Positions 17,321-27,978 are shown, numbered from the stretch's first letter. The stretch: 62,099 nucleotides of DNA from Deinococcus fonticola (GCF_004634215.1 NZ_SMMH01000023.1:1-62099), one strand, 5' to 3'. The notes: generated from the sequence alone by a model not told the origin. Program-made: numbers and translations.

Positions 17321-18268
17321 TCACGCTTCGCCAACCCCCGCGCTCTCGTCGGGGCTCTCGTGGAAGGCAGCTCCCTGGGCGCGAACGTTCTCGTGGATGA
17401 GGGTGGTGTTGAGGCTCACGGCGGCGGTGTGTCCGCTGGCGGCGGCGCTGACCACGTACTGCGCCGCGCCGGTCATGTCGCCGGCGGCCCACACGCCGCG
17501 CACGGAAGTCATGCCGTTCTCGTTCACGACCACGCGGCTCTTGTCGTTCAGTTCGCAGCCCAGTCCGGCGGGGAGGGTGCTGTTCTGCGTCTGGGTGGGG
17601 TTCAGGAAAAGGGCGTCGAAGGTGCAGGCGGCGCGGTTCTCGAAGTGCGCGGTGAGGGTCTGCGTTCCGGTAAACCGCCTGATTTTCGCGTCCACCAGGT
17701 CAATGTCCAGTTTGCGCAGGTCGGCGCGTTGCTCGGGCGTCAGTTCGTCCGGGCCGTCCGTGAGCAGGGTCATGTGGTCTGACCAGGCGCGCACGCTGAG
17801 GGCCATATGGTGCCCTTCCTGGTGGCTGCCCAGCACCGCCAGCCTGGCCTGCCGGTTAGGCCAGCCGTCGCAGTACGGGCAGTGGTGAACGAGTTTGCCC
17901 CAGCGTTCGCGCAGGCCGGGAATACCGGGCAGCACGTCACGCACCCCCGTGGCGAACAGCACGCGGCGGGCGAAGTACCACGCCTGCTCCACCTGAAGGG
18001 TGAACCCCCCGGCGGCCGGTTTGATTTCGCGGGCGACCGACGAAATGACTGTCACGTCGTACGGCGCGAGGTCGGCCAGGCCCAGGCGTTTCAGATCCGC
18101 GGGGGGCGTACAGTCACGCGTGAACACGCCGTGCGCGGCGACCGCGCGAACGTTGCGGCCCGGCCCACCGTCCAGCAGCAGCACCTTGCGCCGCCCGCCC
18201 CCCAGCACCAGCGCGGCACTCAGGCCCGCCGGGCCAGCGCCCACGATCACGGCGTCGAAGTGTGCCAT
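17321..18268 (-). CDS. thioredoxin-reductase-like FAD/NAD(P) oxidoreductase
   Basis: A 315-aa class II pyridine nucleotide disulfide oxidoreductase. FAD-binding GAGPAGLSAA is at residues 10-19, the redox motif CPYC at C130-C133 (HHCPYCDGW), the second dinucleotide fold around LAVLGSHQEGHH (residues 143-154), and the closing FAD motif GVWAAGDMTG near residue 270. The second GxGxxG is degenerate (GSHQEG), so NADPH use is uncertain and it may use another reductant, as in some flavodoxin/ferredoxin-linked homologues. Its start overlaps the stop of the SDR gene by one base (TGATG), so the pair is one operon. Confidence 0.88.
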   Translation of the reverse strand: MAHFDAVIVGAGPAGLSAALVLGGGRRKVLLLDGGPGRNVRAVAAHGVFTRDCTPPADLKRLGLADLAPYDVTVISSVAREIKPAAGGFTLQVEQAWYFARRVLFATGVRDVLPGIPGLRERWGKLVHHCPYCDGWPNRQARLAVLGSHQEGHHMALSVRAWSDHMTLLTDGPDELTPEQRADLRKLDIDLVDAKIRRFTGTQTLTAHFENRAACTFDALFLNPTQTQNSTLPAGLGCELNDKSRVVVNENGMTSVRGVWAAGDMTGAAQYVVSAAASGHTAAVSLNTTLIHENVRAQGAAFHESPDESAGVGEA

Positions 18269-18954
18269 CAGCGCGGCCCCGGACGCACGGTGATGTCCGT
18301 CAGTACGGCGTCCCTGGGGGCGTTCAGGGCAAAGGCGATGGTGATGGCGACACTGGCGGCGTCAAGATAGGCGTCCGCGTCGTAACTCTGGCCTTCCTGC
18401 TGCCTGACCTTCTGCTGCATGGGCGTGGCGGTGCGGCTGGGGTACACGGTGGTCACGCGCACGCCGTGGGGCGCTTCCTCGGCCCGCAGGGCGTCGGCCA
18501 GGGCACGCAAGGCAAACTTGCTGGCGGCGTAACTGCCCCACCCGGCACTGGCGCTCAGGCCCGCCGTGCTGTTCACGAAGACGATACTTCCGCGTTCGGC
18601 CCGCACCAGCGGCAGCAGCACACGCGTCAGCTCGGCCGGGGCCACCGTGTTCACCGCCAGCGTGCGCGTCCAGACCTCGTGCGCCTGCCCGGACACCTCC
18701 CCCAGTTCCACCATGCCCGCGTTATGCACCACGTTGGTCACGCGGGAAAGAGACTGCGCCGCCTCGGCCAACGACGCCGGCTGCTCCAGGTTCAGCACCA
18801 GCGGCAGGGCTTTCAGTTCCCGGCACAGGTCGTCCAGCCGCTGACCGCCCCGGCCCGCCAGAATCAGGTCGTGCGACGGCGCCAGTTCCCGCGCCAGCAC
18901 GGAACCGATTCCGCCCGCCGCCCCAGTTATCAAAGTCACAGGTCTGCTGCTCAC
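18268..18954 (-). CDS. short-chain dehydrogenase/reductase
   Basis: A 228-aa classical SDR. The NAD(P)-binding loop is ITGAAGGIGS at about residues 8-17, the NNAG-equivalent is VHNAGMVE, the catalytic Ser is in VNSTAG and the YxxxK pair is in YAASK. The family reduces a carbonyl or oxidises a hydroxyl with NAD(P)H; the substrate is not evident. First gene of a two-gene operon with the thioredoxin-reductase-like flavoprotein (1-nt overlap), which suggests they share a redox pathway. Length is at the short end for SDRs but complete. Confidence 0.9.
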   Translation of the reverse strand: MSSRPVTLITGAAGGIGSVLARELAPSHDLILAGRGGQRLDDLCRELKALPLVLNLEQPASLAEAAQSLSRVTNVVHNAGMVELGEVSGQAHEVWTRTLAVNTVAPAELTRVLLPLVRAERGSIVFVNSTAGLSASAGWGSYAASKFALRALADALRAEEAPHGVRVTTVYPSRTATPMQQKVRQQEGQSYDADAYLDAASVAITIAFALNAPRDAVLTDITVRPGPR

Positions 18955-19075
18955 GCCTCAACCCTAGCAATCCCTCCCCTGCGCCGCTTTACCTTCTCCT
19001 AAAGGGAGGGCGCAGAAAACCCGCCGGCCCAAAAAGGTGAGGGGTGTTTAAGGGGCCAGTGGTCTGCATGGGCGC

Positions 19076-19087
19076 TAGACTGCATTT
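19076..19087 (+). promoter_or_regulatory. leaderless -10 box upstream of prfA
   Basis: TAGACT at 19076-19081 then 6 nt to an ATG at 19088. That ATG opens a 26-codon frame out of phase with prfA, so the box would drive a leaderless mRNA beginning with the short ORF. Confidence 0.55.
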
Positions 19088-19168
19088 ATGATTCCTGTGT
19101 CGCCTATTCTTGTTTTAACTGGGAGTCCGCCAGGGGCGTGTTCCCGGCGGATTGTGTTCGGGCCGTGA
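19088..19168 (+). CDS. putative 26-aa leader peptide ahead of release factor 1
   Basis: ATG at 19088 opens a 26-codon frame ([10 protein letters not shown] at the start, IVFGP at the end) whose UGA stop at 19166-19168 overlaps the GTG start of prfA in the sequence GTGA. It is the first AUG after a -10 box with the exact leaderless spacing. Translation of prfA could therefore depend on termination at this UGA. RF2, not RF1, reads UGA, so any feedback would be through RF2 or general termination efficiency. This is an inference from layout only; the peptide resembles nothing known. Confidence 0.35.
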   Translation: MIPVSPILVLTGSPPGACSRRIVFGP

Positions 19169-20257
19169 GTGGCCGCCTGGAGGAACTGGCGGCGGAATTC
19201 GGCATGGTGGAGCGGGCGCTGGGCGACCCGGCGGCGCTGGCCGATTCCCGCGAGTACGCCCGCCTGACCCGCCGTCACCGCGAGCTTCTGCCGCTGGTGA
19301 CGCTGCTGCGCGAGCAGGACAGCCTGAGCGCTGACCTGCCCGGCGCCCGCGAACTGCTGGCCGACCCGGACATGCGCGAGCTGGCCGAGGGTGAAGTGCG
19401 AAGTCTCGAGGCCCGCTTGCGTGAAATCGCGGAGGAACTGGAGGTGCTGCTGCTGCCCACCGATCCGGACGACGCGAAGAACGCCATTCTGGAACTGCGT
19501 GCCGGGGCAGGCGGGGCGGAGGCGGGGCTGTTCGTCATGGACTTGCTGCGCATGTACACCCGTTACGCCGAAGGCGGAAACCTGAAGATCAACGTTCTGG
19601 ACGCCAACGAGTCCGATCTGGGCGGCGCAAGCAAGGTGGTGGCGGAGATCACCGGCGAGTTCGCGTACCGGGCCTTCAAGTGGGAGCGGGGCGTTCACCG
19701 CGTGCAGCGCGTGCCCGCCACCGAATCGCAGGGGCGCATTCACACCAGCACCGTGACAGTGGCCGTGCTGCCGGAAGTGGAACCGGGTGAATTTCACCTC
19801 GACCTGAACGAGGTGAGGTTCGACGTGTTCCGCTCGCAGGGCGCGGGTGGGCAGGGCGTGAACACCACCGACAGTGCCGTGCGGGCCGTTTACCGCCCCG
19901 GCACGCCCGACGAGATTATTGTCGTGTGCCAGGATGGCCGGTCACAGATCAAGAACAAGGAAAAGGCCATTCAGGTGCTGACCACGCGCCTGGCCGAGAA
20001 GGAACGCGCCGAGCGCGAAGCGAAGGAACGCAGCGACCGCGCCGCGCAGGTGGGCACCGGTGATCGCAGCGAGAAAATCCGCACGTACAACTACCCGCAA
20101 AACCGCGTCACGGATCACCGGCTGGAGGGGGACAACAAGAACCATCCCCTCGACAGCGTGATCGAGGGTCACCTCGCGCCCGTCGTGGCCGCCCTGGCGC
20201 GTGACGAGAAGGAGCGGCAACTGATCGCCATGTCCGCCGAGGCAGGAGGCCCCCAGC

Positions 20258-20271
<14 letters not shown>
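19165..20271 (+). CDS. prfA: peptide chain release factor 1
   Basis: Recognises UAA and UAG in the ribosomal A site and triggers peptide release. The PAT recognition tripeptide of RF1 is in [16 protein letters not shown], and the universal GGQ that enters the peptidyl transferase centre is in [18 protein letters not shown]. Length is 368 aa from the GTG at 19165, close to the family norm; the frame could begin nine codons earlier at another GTG (19138). No Shine-Dalgarno precedes either start, which fits coupling to the upstream 26-codon ORF. The 3' end overlaps the NUDIX gene by 14 nt. Confidence 0.95.
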
Positions 20272-20743
<472 letters not shown>

Positions 20744-20770
20744 ACAGGCCTGGAAAGGCTAAGGCAAATG

Positions 20771-21289
20771 TCAATTCAACCCTGACAGCCCCTGCGGCGC
20801 GTCCATGATGGCGTGAAGCAGGGGCTGAAGCGTCGCTGCGGCCTCCCCTTCTGCCAGGTGCGCGGCGTTGCTGACCAGGTTGGCCACGGCCCACCACGTC
20901 AGCAGGCGCGCCAGCAAACGTGCGTCCATGAGGTGACGGTGCGTCTCCCAGGTTTCCAGCAGGTCGTCGGCCGAGGCCCAATCCCCGTTCAGGGATTCTC
21001 GCAATTCAGGCGGCAGGGCGTCCAGAATTTCCTCGCGTTTCGTCCAGCACAGCGTGCAGGCGCAGTCGAGGCGCAGGCGCGGGTCGACGTCGGCCCACTG
21101 CGCCACGCGGTTCAGGTAGGCAACCGCGCGTAGAAGAATGGCGCCGCTTTCCCCCCGCCCCGCCGGCGCCAGCTCCAGCAATTCCAGCGCCAGCCGGTGC
21201 ATTTGCCGCTCGACCAGCCCCGCCGGAACAAGCTGCTCGCGGTACTCGTCGATCTCAAGCTGAGCCTGCTGTGCGAGGTCGTCGGTCAC
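20771..21289 (-). CDS. hypothetical protein (172 aa), helical
   Basis: Unknown family. The 172-aa product is mostly alpha-helical, opens with an acidic/Gln-rich helix (DDLAQQAQLEIDEYREQ), and has CACTLCWTK near residue 80, a CxxC pair that could bind metal or form a disulfide. There is no signal peptide and no clear TM helix, though LLARLLTWWAVANLVSNAA is hydrophobic. GTG start at 21289 overlaps the stop of the upstream gene (GTGA), so the pair and probably deoB form one transcript. No function can be inferred. Confidence 0.7.
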   Translation of the reverse strand: MTDDLAQQAQLEIDEYREQLVPAGLVERQMHRLALELLELAPAGRGESGAILLRAVAYLNRVAQWADVDPRLRLDCACTLCWTKREEILDALPPELRESLNGDWASADDLLETWETHRHLMDARLLARLLTWWAVANLVSNAAHLAEGEAAATLQPLLHAIMDAPQGLSGLN

Positions 21290-21918
21290 CGTTCCTCGCG
21301 GCGGCTGCGTCTTCTGCCCTTATCACTGCCGCTGCCGCCTGGGCGGGCGCGGGGAAGGCCGACGCTGGCCTCGATGGGGCCGAAATCCGTGGGTTGAATA
21401 AGGCGCCTCAGGCGGTGGGGGCTCTCCTGCTCGACGTACACATAAGCGTTGCCGGGGCGCAGGAAGTACGTGTAGCACGGATGCCCGTCAACCTCAAGGT
21501 CGGGCAGGCGCTGAATCAGCGCGCGTCCGCCGGTCAGGTGTGCGGCGGCGCGCTCCTGGCCTTGCAGGGTGCGCAGCCACAGCAGCAGGCTCACCGGGTC
21601 GTGGTATTCGTTGGTCAGCGGCTGACTGACCTCGTCGCGGCCCTGGCGCAGGGTCACCAGCCCACTGCGCCGGTCGAAGCTGGTCTCGAAGGTGGGGCGG
21701 CCCCGTCCGTCGCCTTCGGTGTACGCCTGACTGGCCAGGGTGCGCGGGTGCATGCGGCTATGTTGCACGCGCCGGATTTCAGGGAGAACGCCGGCAAAGT
21801 CCGTTTGCACGCGGGCGCTCAGGACATTGCGCTCAGGGTGCAGTTGCCAGACCTGCTCGCCCGCGAACCTTCCTCCGAGGCTCAGGGTCATGCTGAAGTT
21901 CTCCGTGCCGAGCCGCAC
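21286..21918 (-). CDS. hypothetical protein (210 aa), DUF3108-like
   Basis: A 210-aa beta-rich protein. Its pattern (MTLSLGGRFAGEQVWQL near the start, SFDRRSGLVTLRQG in the middle, DLEVDGHPCYTYFLRP later) resembles the DUF3108 group of outer-surface lipid/glycan-linked proteins; that similarity is from memory of the fold pattern and is weak. The C-terminus is a basic tail (SGSDKGRRRSRREER). The GTG at 21918 is the first start after deoB but the frame is open further upstream, so the N-terminus may be longer. Translation is coupled to the downstream 172-aa gene by a GTGA overlap. Confidence 0.65.
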   Translation of the reverse strand: MRLGTENFSMTLSLGGRFAGEQVWQLHPERNVLSARVQTDFAGVLPEIRRVQHSRMHPRTLASQAYTEGDGRGRPTFETSFDRRSGLVTLRQGRDEVSQPLTNEYHDPVSLLLWLRTLQGQERAAAHLTGGRALIQRLPDLEVDGHPCYTYFLRPGNAYVYVEQESPHRLRRLIQPTDFGPIEASVGLPRARPGGSGSDKGRRRSRREER

Positions 21919-21953
21919 CGGGGGCAGTTTGACCTCTGGGACAGTTTCCGGCG

Positions 21954-23132
<1,179 letters not shown>

Positions 23133-23179
23133 GCAAGGAGTCTAAGGGCCAGCGGGGCTCAGAAGCTAAGAAGGACGTT

Positions 23180-23192
23180 TACACTGCCCGTC
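23180..23192 (+). promoter_or_regulatory. -10 box for mpg (near-leaderless)
   Basis: TACACT at 23180-23185 lies 7 nt before the ATG at 23193, within the 60-nt divergent deoB-mpg region. Confidence 0.5.
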
Positions 23193-23813
23193 ATGCTGCG
23201 CCCTCCCTTTTTCGACCGCGATCCTGTGAAGGTCGCGCGGGAAATTCTGGGCGCCACCCTGGTGCGCCTCACCCCGGATGGCCACCGGCTGACAGGTCGG
23301 ATCGTGGAGGTTGAAGCCTACGATTGCCCGCGTGACCCGGCCTGCACAGCGGGGCGTTTCCACGCGGCCAGAAGTGCCGAAATGGCCATTGCACCCGGCC
23401 ACTGGCTTTTCTGGATGGCTCATGGTCACCCGTTGTTGCAGGTGAGTTGCCGTGAGGCGGGGGTGGCCGCCAGTGTGCTGATTCGCGCCCTGGAGCCGCT
23501 GGAGGGCCTTCCGCTGATGCTGGAGCACCGCCCGGTGACGCGCGAACGCGACCTGACGAACGGCCCGGCGAAACTGGTATATGCGCTGGGCCTGAACCCG
23601 GCCAGCATCGCCCACCGGCCCGTGAACAGCCCGGAACTGCACCTGCTGCTTCCACCCGGCGCGCTGCCTGACGATCAGGTGGCGGTGACGGCCCGCATAG
23701 GCATCGCCGAAGGCCGCACGCATCCGTGGCGTTTCGTGCTGAAGGGCAGCCCGTGGGTGTCCCCCGCCGCACCCAGTATGGATCTGGCGCAGCGCGAGAA
23801 CATTCAGGACTGA
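23193..23813 (+). CDS. mpg: 3-methyladenine DNA glycosylase, AAG/MPG type
   Basis: A base-excision repair glycosylase of 206 aa that removes alkylated purines such as 3-methyladenine and hypoxanthine. The conserved N-terminal LARxLLG-like segment appears as VAREILGATLV, the catalytic Glu lies in GRIVEVEAYDCPRDPACTA, and DLTNGPAKLVYALGL is the usual substrate-pocket region. The start is the ATG at 23193 after a -10 box; the long upstream extension of this frame is antisense to deoB. In the family the pocket region after EAY often reads DPASH; here it is DPACTAGRFH, so the active pocket is somewhat divergent. It fits the repair-rich lifestyle of Deinococcus. Confidence 0.88.
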   Translation: MLRPPFFDRDPVKVAREILGATLVRLTPDGHRLTGRIVEVEAYDCPRDPACTAGRFHAARSAEMAIAPGHWLFWMAHGHPLLQVSCREAGVAASVLIRALEPLEGLPLMLEHRPVTRERDLTNGPAKLVYALGLNPASIAHRPVNSPELHLLLPPGALPDDQVAVTARIGIAEGRTHPWRFVLKGSPWVSPAAPSMDLAQRENIQD

Positions 23814-23849
23814 GGTTCTCCTCGCTGCTCTAATTGCTGTTCTGTGCGT

Positions 23850-24740
23850 TCAAGCCAGCGGAAGTTCGATCATGCCGCCGGGCAGGTCGCCCTCGTCTTT
23901 GCCCTCCATGCGGGCGGTCACGGCCAGCCCGGTGGGTGTCTGGGCCAGGCCCCCTTCGGCGGTTTCGCGCAGGGCAGCGGGCATCATGCGGCCCACCGAC
24001 GCCATGGCGCCCAGCACCTCGTCGGGCGGAATGAAGCTCTCCAGTTGCGCCAGGGCCAGTTGCGCCGCACTTACCGCGTGAACGGCAAAAAAAGCGTTGC
24101 GACTGACACACGGCACTTCCACGTACCCGCCCACCGGGTCGCACACCAGCCCGATGGTGTTCATCAGGGCCAGGCTGGCGGCGTGAACGGCGGCGCGGGG
24201 CGTGCCGCCCAGCAGCTCCACGATGGCGGCGGCGGCCATGGCGGCACTGGAACCGATCTCGGCCTGGCAGCCGCCCGCCGCGCCGGAAATGAACATGCGC
24301 TTGCTGATGGCCTTGCCCACCCCGGCGGCCAGGATCATGGGGGCGACCAGCCGCTCGTCGGGGAGGCCCAGGTGGTCGGCCACGCCGATGAGGGCGCCGG
24401 GAATGGTGCCCGCGCTGCCGGCGGTGGGTGCGGCGACGATGCGGCCCATGCGGGCGTTCTCCTCGTTCACGGCCATGGCGTAGGCCTGCACACGCCTGAG
24501 CAGGGGCGATTGCAGGGCGTCGGTAGCCTCCCACAGACCCTTGGCATTCCAGCCAACCATCCCGGTGATGCTCTTGGCGTCGCTTTGCAGGCCACGTTGG
24601 ATGCTGGCGCGCATTTCGCCGATGCGGCGCAGCATCTCGGCGCGGATGTCCTGCGGGTCAAGGCCGGTTTCCTGACAGTCGCGCTCCAGCACCCAGGCGC
24701 TGGCGGGCGCGGGGGCATTCATCAGTTCTTCAAGGGTCAC
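23850..24740 (-). CDS. sdaAA: L-serine ammonia-lyase, alpha subunit
   Basis: Fe-S dependent L-serine dehydratase catalytic subunit (serine to pyruvate and ammonia), 296 aa. The iron-sulfur cysteines are recognisable in [29 protein letters not shown] (two Cys) and the substrate region [15 protein letters not shown] is intact. In this two-subunit type the beta subunit (SdaAB) is normally next door, but the neighbours here are mpg and yqgE, so it must be elsewhere in the genome. No Shine-Dalgarno was noted ahead of the ATG. Confidence 0.92.
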   Translation of the reverse strand: MTLEELMNAPAPASAWVLERDCQETGLDPQDIRAEMLRRIGEMRASIQRGLQSDAKSITGMVGWNAKGLWEATDALQSPLLRRVQAYAMAVNEENARMGRIVAAPTAGSAGTIPGALIGVADHLGLPDERLVAPMILAAGVGKAISKRMFISGAAGGCQAEIGSSAAMAAAAIVELLGGTPRAAVHAASLALMNTIGLVCDPVGGYVEVPCVSRNAFFAVHAVSAAQLALAQLESFIPPDEVLGAMASVGRMMPAALRETAEGGLAQTPTGLAVTARMEGKDEGDLPGGMIELPLA

Positions 24741-24894
24741 GGCTGGGCGTCCTGTGGCATGGTTTATGGGCGAGTGTACTCCGGGTCGCCCAGAAGTTCA
24801 GACACTCAGGCACCATTGCGTCCCCCCGGGCCGGACATGCCAGAGTGTGAGGCCGGGGTCAAGTGCCTCACAGCCCTGCCCCACGACTCTTGAC

Positions 24895-24906
24895 TATCCT
24901 GAAGGC
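24895..24906 (+). promoter_or_regulatory. leaderless -10 box for yqgE
   Basis: TATCCT at 24895-24900, 6 nt, then ATG at 24907. Confidence 0.5.
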
Positions 24907-25434
24907 ATGAGTGGCCCACTCACCTTCCTGGTCGCCAGCCCCCACCTGCGCGGCAGCCTCTTCGAGGGCACCGTCATCCTGCTGCTGGAACACGACCAGC
25001 AGGGCGCCATGGGCCTGATCGTGAATGCCCGCACCAACCAGACGGTTCCGCATTTCCTGCCCGACCTGACCCCGCACCAGGAGCCCGTGTGGCTGGGCGG
25101 CCCGGTCGACCCCACCCTGGGCTGGTGCCTGTACCCCACACCTGTGGGGCTGCGGGGCGAAATTCACCTGGTGGACGGCCTGAACGTCAGTAGCAGCATG
25201 GAAGTCCTTCAGGCCGTGGTGGACGGCGGCCAGCCGTACATGCTGGTACTTGGTTACGCCGGCTGGTCTGCCGGACAACTCACCGAGGAAGCGCGCGAAG
25301 GCACCTGGGTGTGGGTCGAACAGGACACCCCCAGCCTCCTGTGGGACGTGCCCGCCGAGGAACGCTGGCAGGAGGCCCTGAACCGCCTGGGCGTGAACGC
25401 CAGCACCATCGTGCGCGGCGGCGCCCAGGCGTAA
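24907..25434 (+). CDS. yqgE: YqgE/AlgH family protein
   Basis: A 175-aa member of the UPF0301 (YqgE/AlgH) family. The family start is clear: FLVASPHLRGSLFEGTVILLLEHDQQGAMGLIVN, followed by WLGGPVDPTLGWCLY and the closing GYAGWSAGQLTEEAREGTW. The fold is known but the biochemical function is not; in several bacteria it is linked to surface or alginate regulation. The start at 24907 is set by the family N-terminus and by the -10 box; the frame upstream is spurious. Transcribed alone ahead of tRNA-Asn. Confidence 0.92.
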   Translation: MSGPLTFLVASPHLRGSLFEGTVILLLEHDQQGAMGLIVNARTNQTVPHFLPDLTPHQEPVWLGGPVDPTLGWCLYPTPVGLRGEIHLVDGLNVSSSMEVLQAVVDGGQPYMLVLGYAGWSAGQLTEEAREGTWVWVEQDTPSLLWDVPAEERWQEALNRLGVNASTIVRGGAQA

Positions 25435-25522
25435 AGCTCCTGGGTACGGCACTAGGAGTGGTTCTCTGTCCAGAGATTCAACCAGCTAAACGCCAAACGA
25501 CGCCCACCCAGGCCCACAGGGC

Positions 25523-25551
25523 TTGCACCACTGAAAAGCCCGTGCTACTAT
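25523..25551 (+). promoter_or_regulatory. sigma-70 promoter of tRNA-Asn
   Basis: TTGCAC (25523-25528), a 17-bp spacer and TACTAT (25546-25551), 35 bp before the mature tRNA. Confidence 0.8.
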
Positions 25552-25586
25552 CCCTCTCGCGCCGGAAACGGCCAGCCACGCTCTAA

Positions 25587-25661
25587 TGCGCAGTAGCTCA
25601 GTGGCAGAGCAGCCGACTGTTAATCGGCCGGTCGTTGGTTCGACCCCAACCTGCGCAGCCA
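25587..25661 (+). tRNA. tRNA-Asn (anticodon GTT)
   Basis: 75 nt. Acceptor arms TGCGCAG and CTGCGCA pair fully, the anticodon loop CTGTTAA is closed by GCCGA/TCGGC, the T-loop is TTCGACC, discriminator G and encoded CCA at 25659-25661. Anticodon GTT. Confidence 0.95.
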
Positions 25662-25670
25662 AGAGAAAAG

Positions 25671-25692
25671 CCCCCGCTCAGGCGGGGGTTTT
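25671..25692 (+). terminator. terminator of tRNA-Asn
   Basis: CCCCCGC (25671-25677), loop TCAG, GCGGGGG (25682-25688), then TTTT. Strong and only 10 nt after the tRNA. Confidence 0.9.
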
Positions 25693-25704
25693 GCATGACA
25701 GGGC

Positions 25705-26463
25705 TTATCGGCGGTTCTGGTACTTGTCGAGGTGCAACCAGGGCATCAGGAAGTAAGGGTCATTGGACTGACCGAGCATCGCTCCAGCCGCATTGGCTGC
25801 CGTCCAGGTGTAACGGGTGGCGGTCGGCGCACTGACCTGGAAGGTCGAGTTCTTCAGGTCATCATTGAGAGTAAAGGTGACCAGGTTCCAGCCAAGTTTC
25901 AGAGCAAAGACCTGATTTGTGAAGGAACCGAAGGTGAAGCAGTTGGTACCGCTGACAGTCACTGACTGCGTTTTGTTGGAGTACCACCAGAATTTGAAAG
26001 TTGTGGAAGTGCCATTGTCCTTTTGCACGGTCAACTCCTGCCTGGTATCGGTCTGGAGCAGGTTGATGGGAATAATCTTCAAATCTGTTGGAGCAGCGGT
26101 AACCGGAACCTCACATACGAACAGATCATTGAAGCGAATAGGGTCATCCATATATTCTTTGTTGACAGCAGCGACCGAGGGAAGTTGCTGATTAAACTGG
26201 CCGTTGTTCACCTGGGCGATCAGGTCATCCTGGGGTTTTTCGACTTCCTGGGGCAGCGGCTTGACCTGTGTGGCGGTCACACCACTCAGTTGCCCGCACA
26301 ACACGCCTGGCTGCTCTCCAGCTGGCCGGGCAGGAAGGGCGCAGACTTCTTTGGCGGCATTCAGGTCGGGGGTAGGAGTAGGCACTGAGGGGCCTCCACA
26401 GGCAGTCAGGGCGAGGGCAGCGGTCAGAAAAAGACCCAGTTTGACCGGGGTTAGATTTTGCAT
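25705..26463 (-). CDS. putative lipoprotein, unknown function
   Basis: A 252-aa secreted protein with a type II signal peptide: hydrophobic core LGLFLTAALALTAC with lipobox LTAC, then a Pro/Thr-rich linker (GGPSVPTPTPD). The mature part is beta-rich (TTFKFWWYSNKTQSVTVSG, LGWNLVTFTLNDD) with several cysteines, and looks like an extracellular beta-sandwich. I start it at the ATG at 26463; CATAGT 6 nt upstream could be its -10. It is the last gene before the tRNA-Asn terminator and convergent to it. No named family is recognised. Confidence 0.72.
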   Translation of the reverse strand: MQNLTPVKLGLFLTAALALTACGGPSVPTPTPDLNAAKEVCALPARPAGEQPGVLCGQLSGVTATQVKPLPQEVEKPQDDLIAQVNNGQFNQQLPSVAAVNKEYMDDPIRFNDLFVCEVPVTAAPTDLKIIPINLLQTDTRQELTVQKDNGTSTTFKFWWYSNKTQSVTVSGTNCFTFGSFTNQVFALKLGWNLVTFTLNDDLKNSTFQVSAPTATRYTWTAANAAGAMLGQSNDPYFLMPWLHLDKYQNRR

Positions 26464-26541
26464 GGGTTCACTATGCAAATTCTGACGACTTACCGGATGG
26501 CAAGCCTGTTCAGGGCCTCAGCGTGTTTTTCTCATGTTGCG

Positions 26542-27855
26542 TCAGTTCAGGTCGTCGGCGCTGAGGCTGGGGGCACTGGTCAGGGCGCTCAGGGCCAGGC
26601 TCAGACCGGTATCTTCGCCGCGGGTGAGGCGGCGCGTGTCGTCTTCCGTGAAGGCCCGCAGTGGGTTCGGCGTAATGCGCGTAGGGTAAGGGGTACCGTC
26701 GGGTTTCACATAATTGGTGATGGTCAGTTGCAGGGCGGCGCTGTTCAGGAGTTCAAAAACGCGGGTGGCGGTGTTGCCGACGCCGGCGGTTTCCTCACCG
26801 ATCACGGGGCCGCGCTTGCGGTACTGCACTTCAAAGGCGAAGAATTCACTGCATGAGGCGCTGTTGCGGTCAACCAGAACGGCGACGGGACCAGTCCACA
26901 GGGCGGCGTTGCGGATGCTGCTGGGGGGACGGGTATCTTCGAGGCGCACGCCGCCCCGGACACGCGTGCGCAGGTCGCCGTCGCTGGTGCGGGCGATGCG
27001 GGTGAAGGTGGGCACGAAAGCGCTGACGGCGCTGTCACATTCGGTGAGGCTGCCGCCGGTGTCGCCGCGCAGATCGATGACCAGGCCCTTGGCATTGTGC
27101 GCCTGGGCTTCATGCACGAGGTCGTGCACGCGCTGGCCGACGCCCCCGCCGGCCAGGAAGGTGGGGATGCGCAGCACGCCGATCTGGTTGCCTGGCCCGG
27201 TATAGGTGAGGCGCGGCAGGTCGCGGGTGCTGCTGGCTTTGGGGGTCAGGGTGATGTCGAGGCGCTGGCCCTGCCGATCGATGCCGAGGCGGATGGTGCG
27301 TCCGTCCAGGCGGGCCTGGCGCAGCACCTCGTACCGGTAGGGCTGGCTGTCCAGGGTCTGGATCAGGTCGCCCCGGCGCAGGCCGGCGGCTTCGGCGGCA
27401 CTTTCGGGAATAACTTCCAGCACCACGCGGTTTTGCCCGTCGAGTTCGGCAAGTTTCACGCCGAATTGCCGACGTTCCCCGCCGGTGGCGGTGGTCAGGA
27501 AGTCCTCGAAGTCCTCGGGGGTCTGGAAGAAACTGTGTTCGTCGCCCAGGGCGCTGATCTGCGCCTGAATGACCGGGTAGGCCTTCTCGGCGGGGCAGGT
27601 GGTCTTAATGGCCGCGCAGACATTGTCCAGGCGGGTCTGGTACTCGCTGGCCAGCGCGCTGCGGTCGACGGTGCTGAGGCCACCGTAATTCTGCTGCACG
27701 ATCTGGTTGACCTGGTCGAACAGTTGCTGTGCGGGCGAAGTCAGGGGCTGCGCGTGGGTGGCGGGCAACAGCAGCAGGGCCGCGCTGGCCAGCGTGGTGC
27801 TCAGCCAGCCCGTGAGAGGCCTGCGGTTCTTTCGCGAAACGGCGACCGGGTTCAT
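26542..27855 (-). CDS. S41-family (C-terminal processing type) peptidase
   Basis: A 437-aa exported protease. Residues about 15-37 are a signal peptide (TLASAALLLLPATHAQ). The N-terminal helical domain is followed by a PDZ-like domain (VLEVIPESAAEAAGLRRGDLIQTLDSQPYRYEVL) and the S41 catalytic domain with VIDLRGDTGGSL and the nucleophile region VLVDRNSASCSEFFAFEVQ (Ser after NSASC). The usual lysine of CTP proteases in GKKTxGKG is replaced: the segment reads GEETAGVGN. It may use another base or be a non-catalytic relative. Starts from the ATG at 27855. Confidence 0.82.
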   Translation of the reverse strand: MNPVAVSRKNRRPLTGWLSTTLASAALLLLPATHAQPLTSPAQQLFDQVNQIVQQNYGGLSTVDRSALASEYQTRLDNVCAAIKTTCPAEKAYPVIQAQISALGDEHSFFQTPEDFEDFLTTATGGERRQFGVKLAELDGQNRVVLEVIPESAAEAAGLRRGDLIQTLDSQPYRYEVLRQARLDGRTIRLGIDRQGQRLDITLTPKASSTRDLPRLTYTGPGNQIGVLRIPTFLAGGGVGQRVHDLVHEAQAHNAKGLVIDLRGDTGGSLTECDSAVSAFVPTFTRIARTSDGDLRTRVRGGVRLEDTRPPSSIRNAALWTGPVAVLVDRNSASCSEFFAFEVQYRKRGPVIGEETAGVGNTATRVFELLNSAALQLTITNYVKPDGTPYPTRITPNPLRAFTEDDTRRLTRGEDTGLSLALSALTSAPSLSADDLN

Positions 27856-27978
27856 GGGTATCCATCATTGTGCCCGCCCGAGATGGGAAATGGATGGGTC
27901 GAGAAAGCCACAGAACTTACATTGCTGCGCCTCTCCAATGGAGGTATTCGTCAAGGTTTTTGGCGCCGTGAACAGGCT

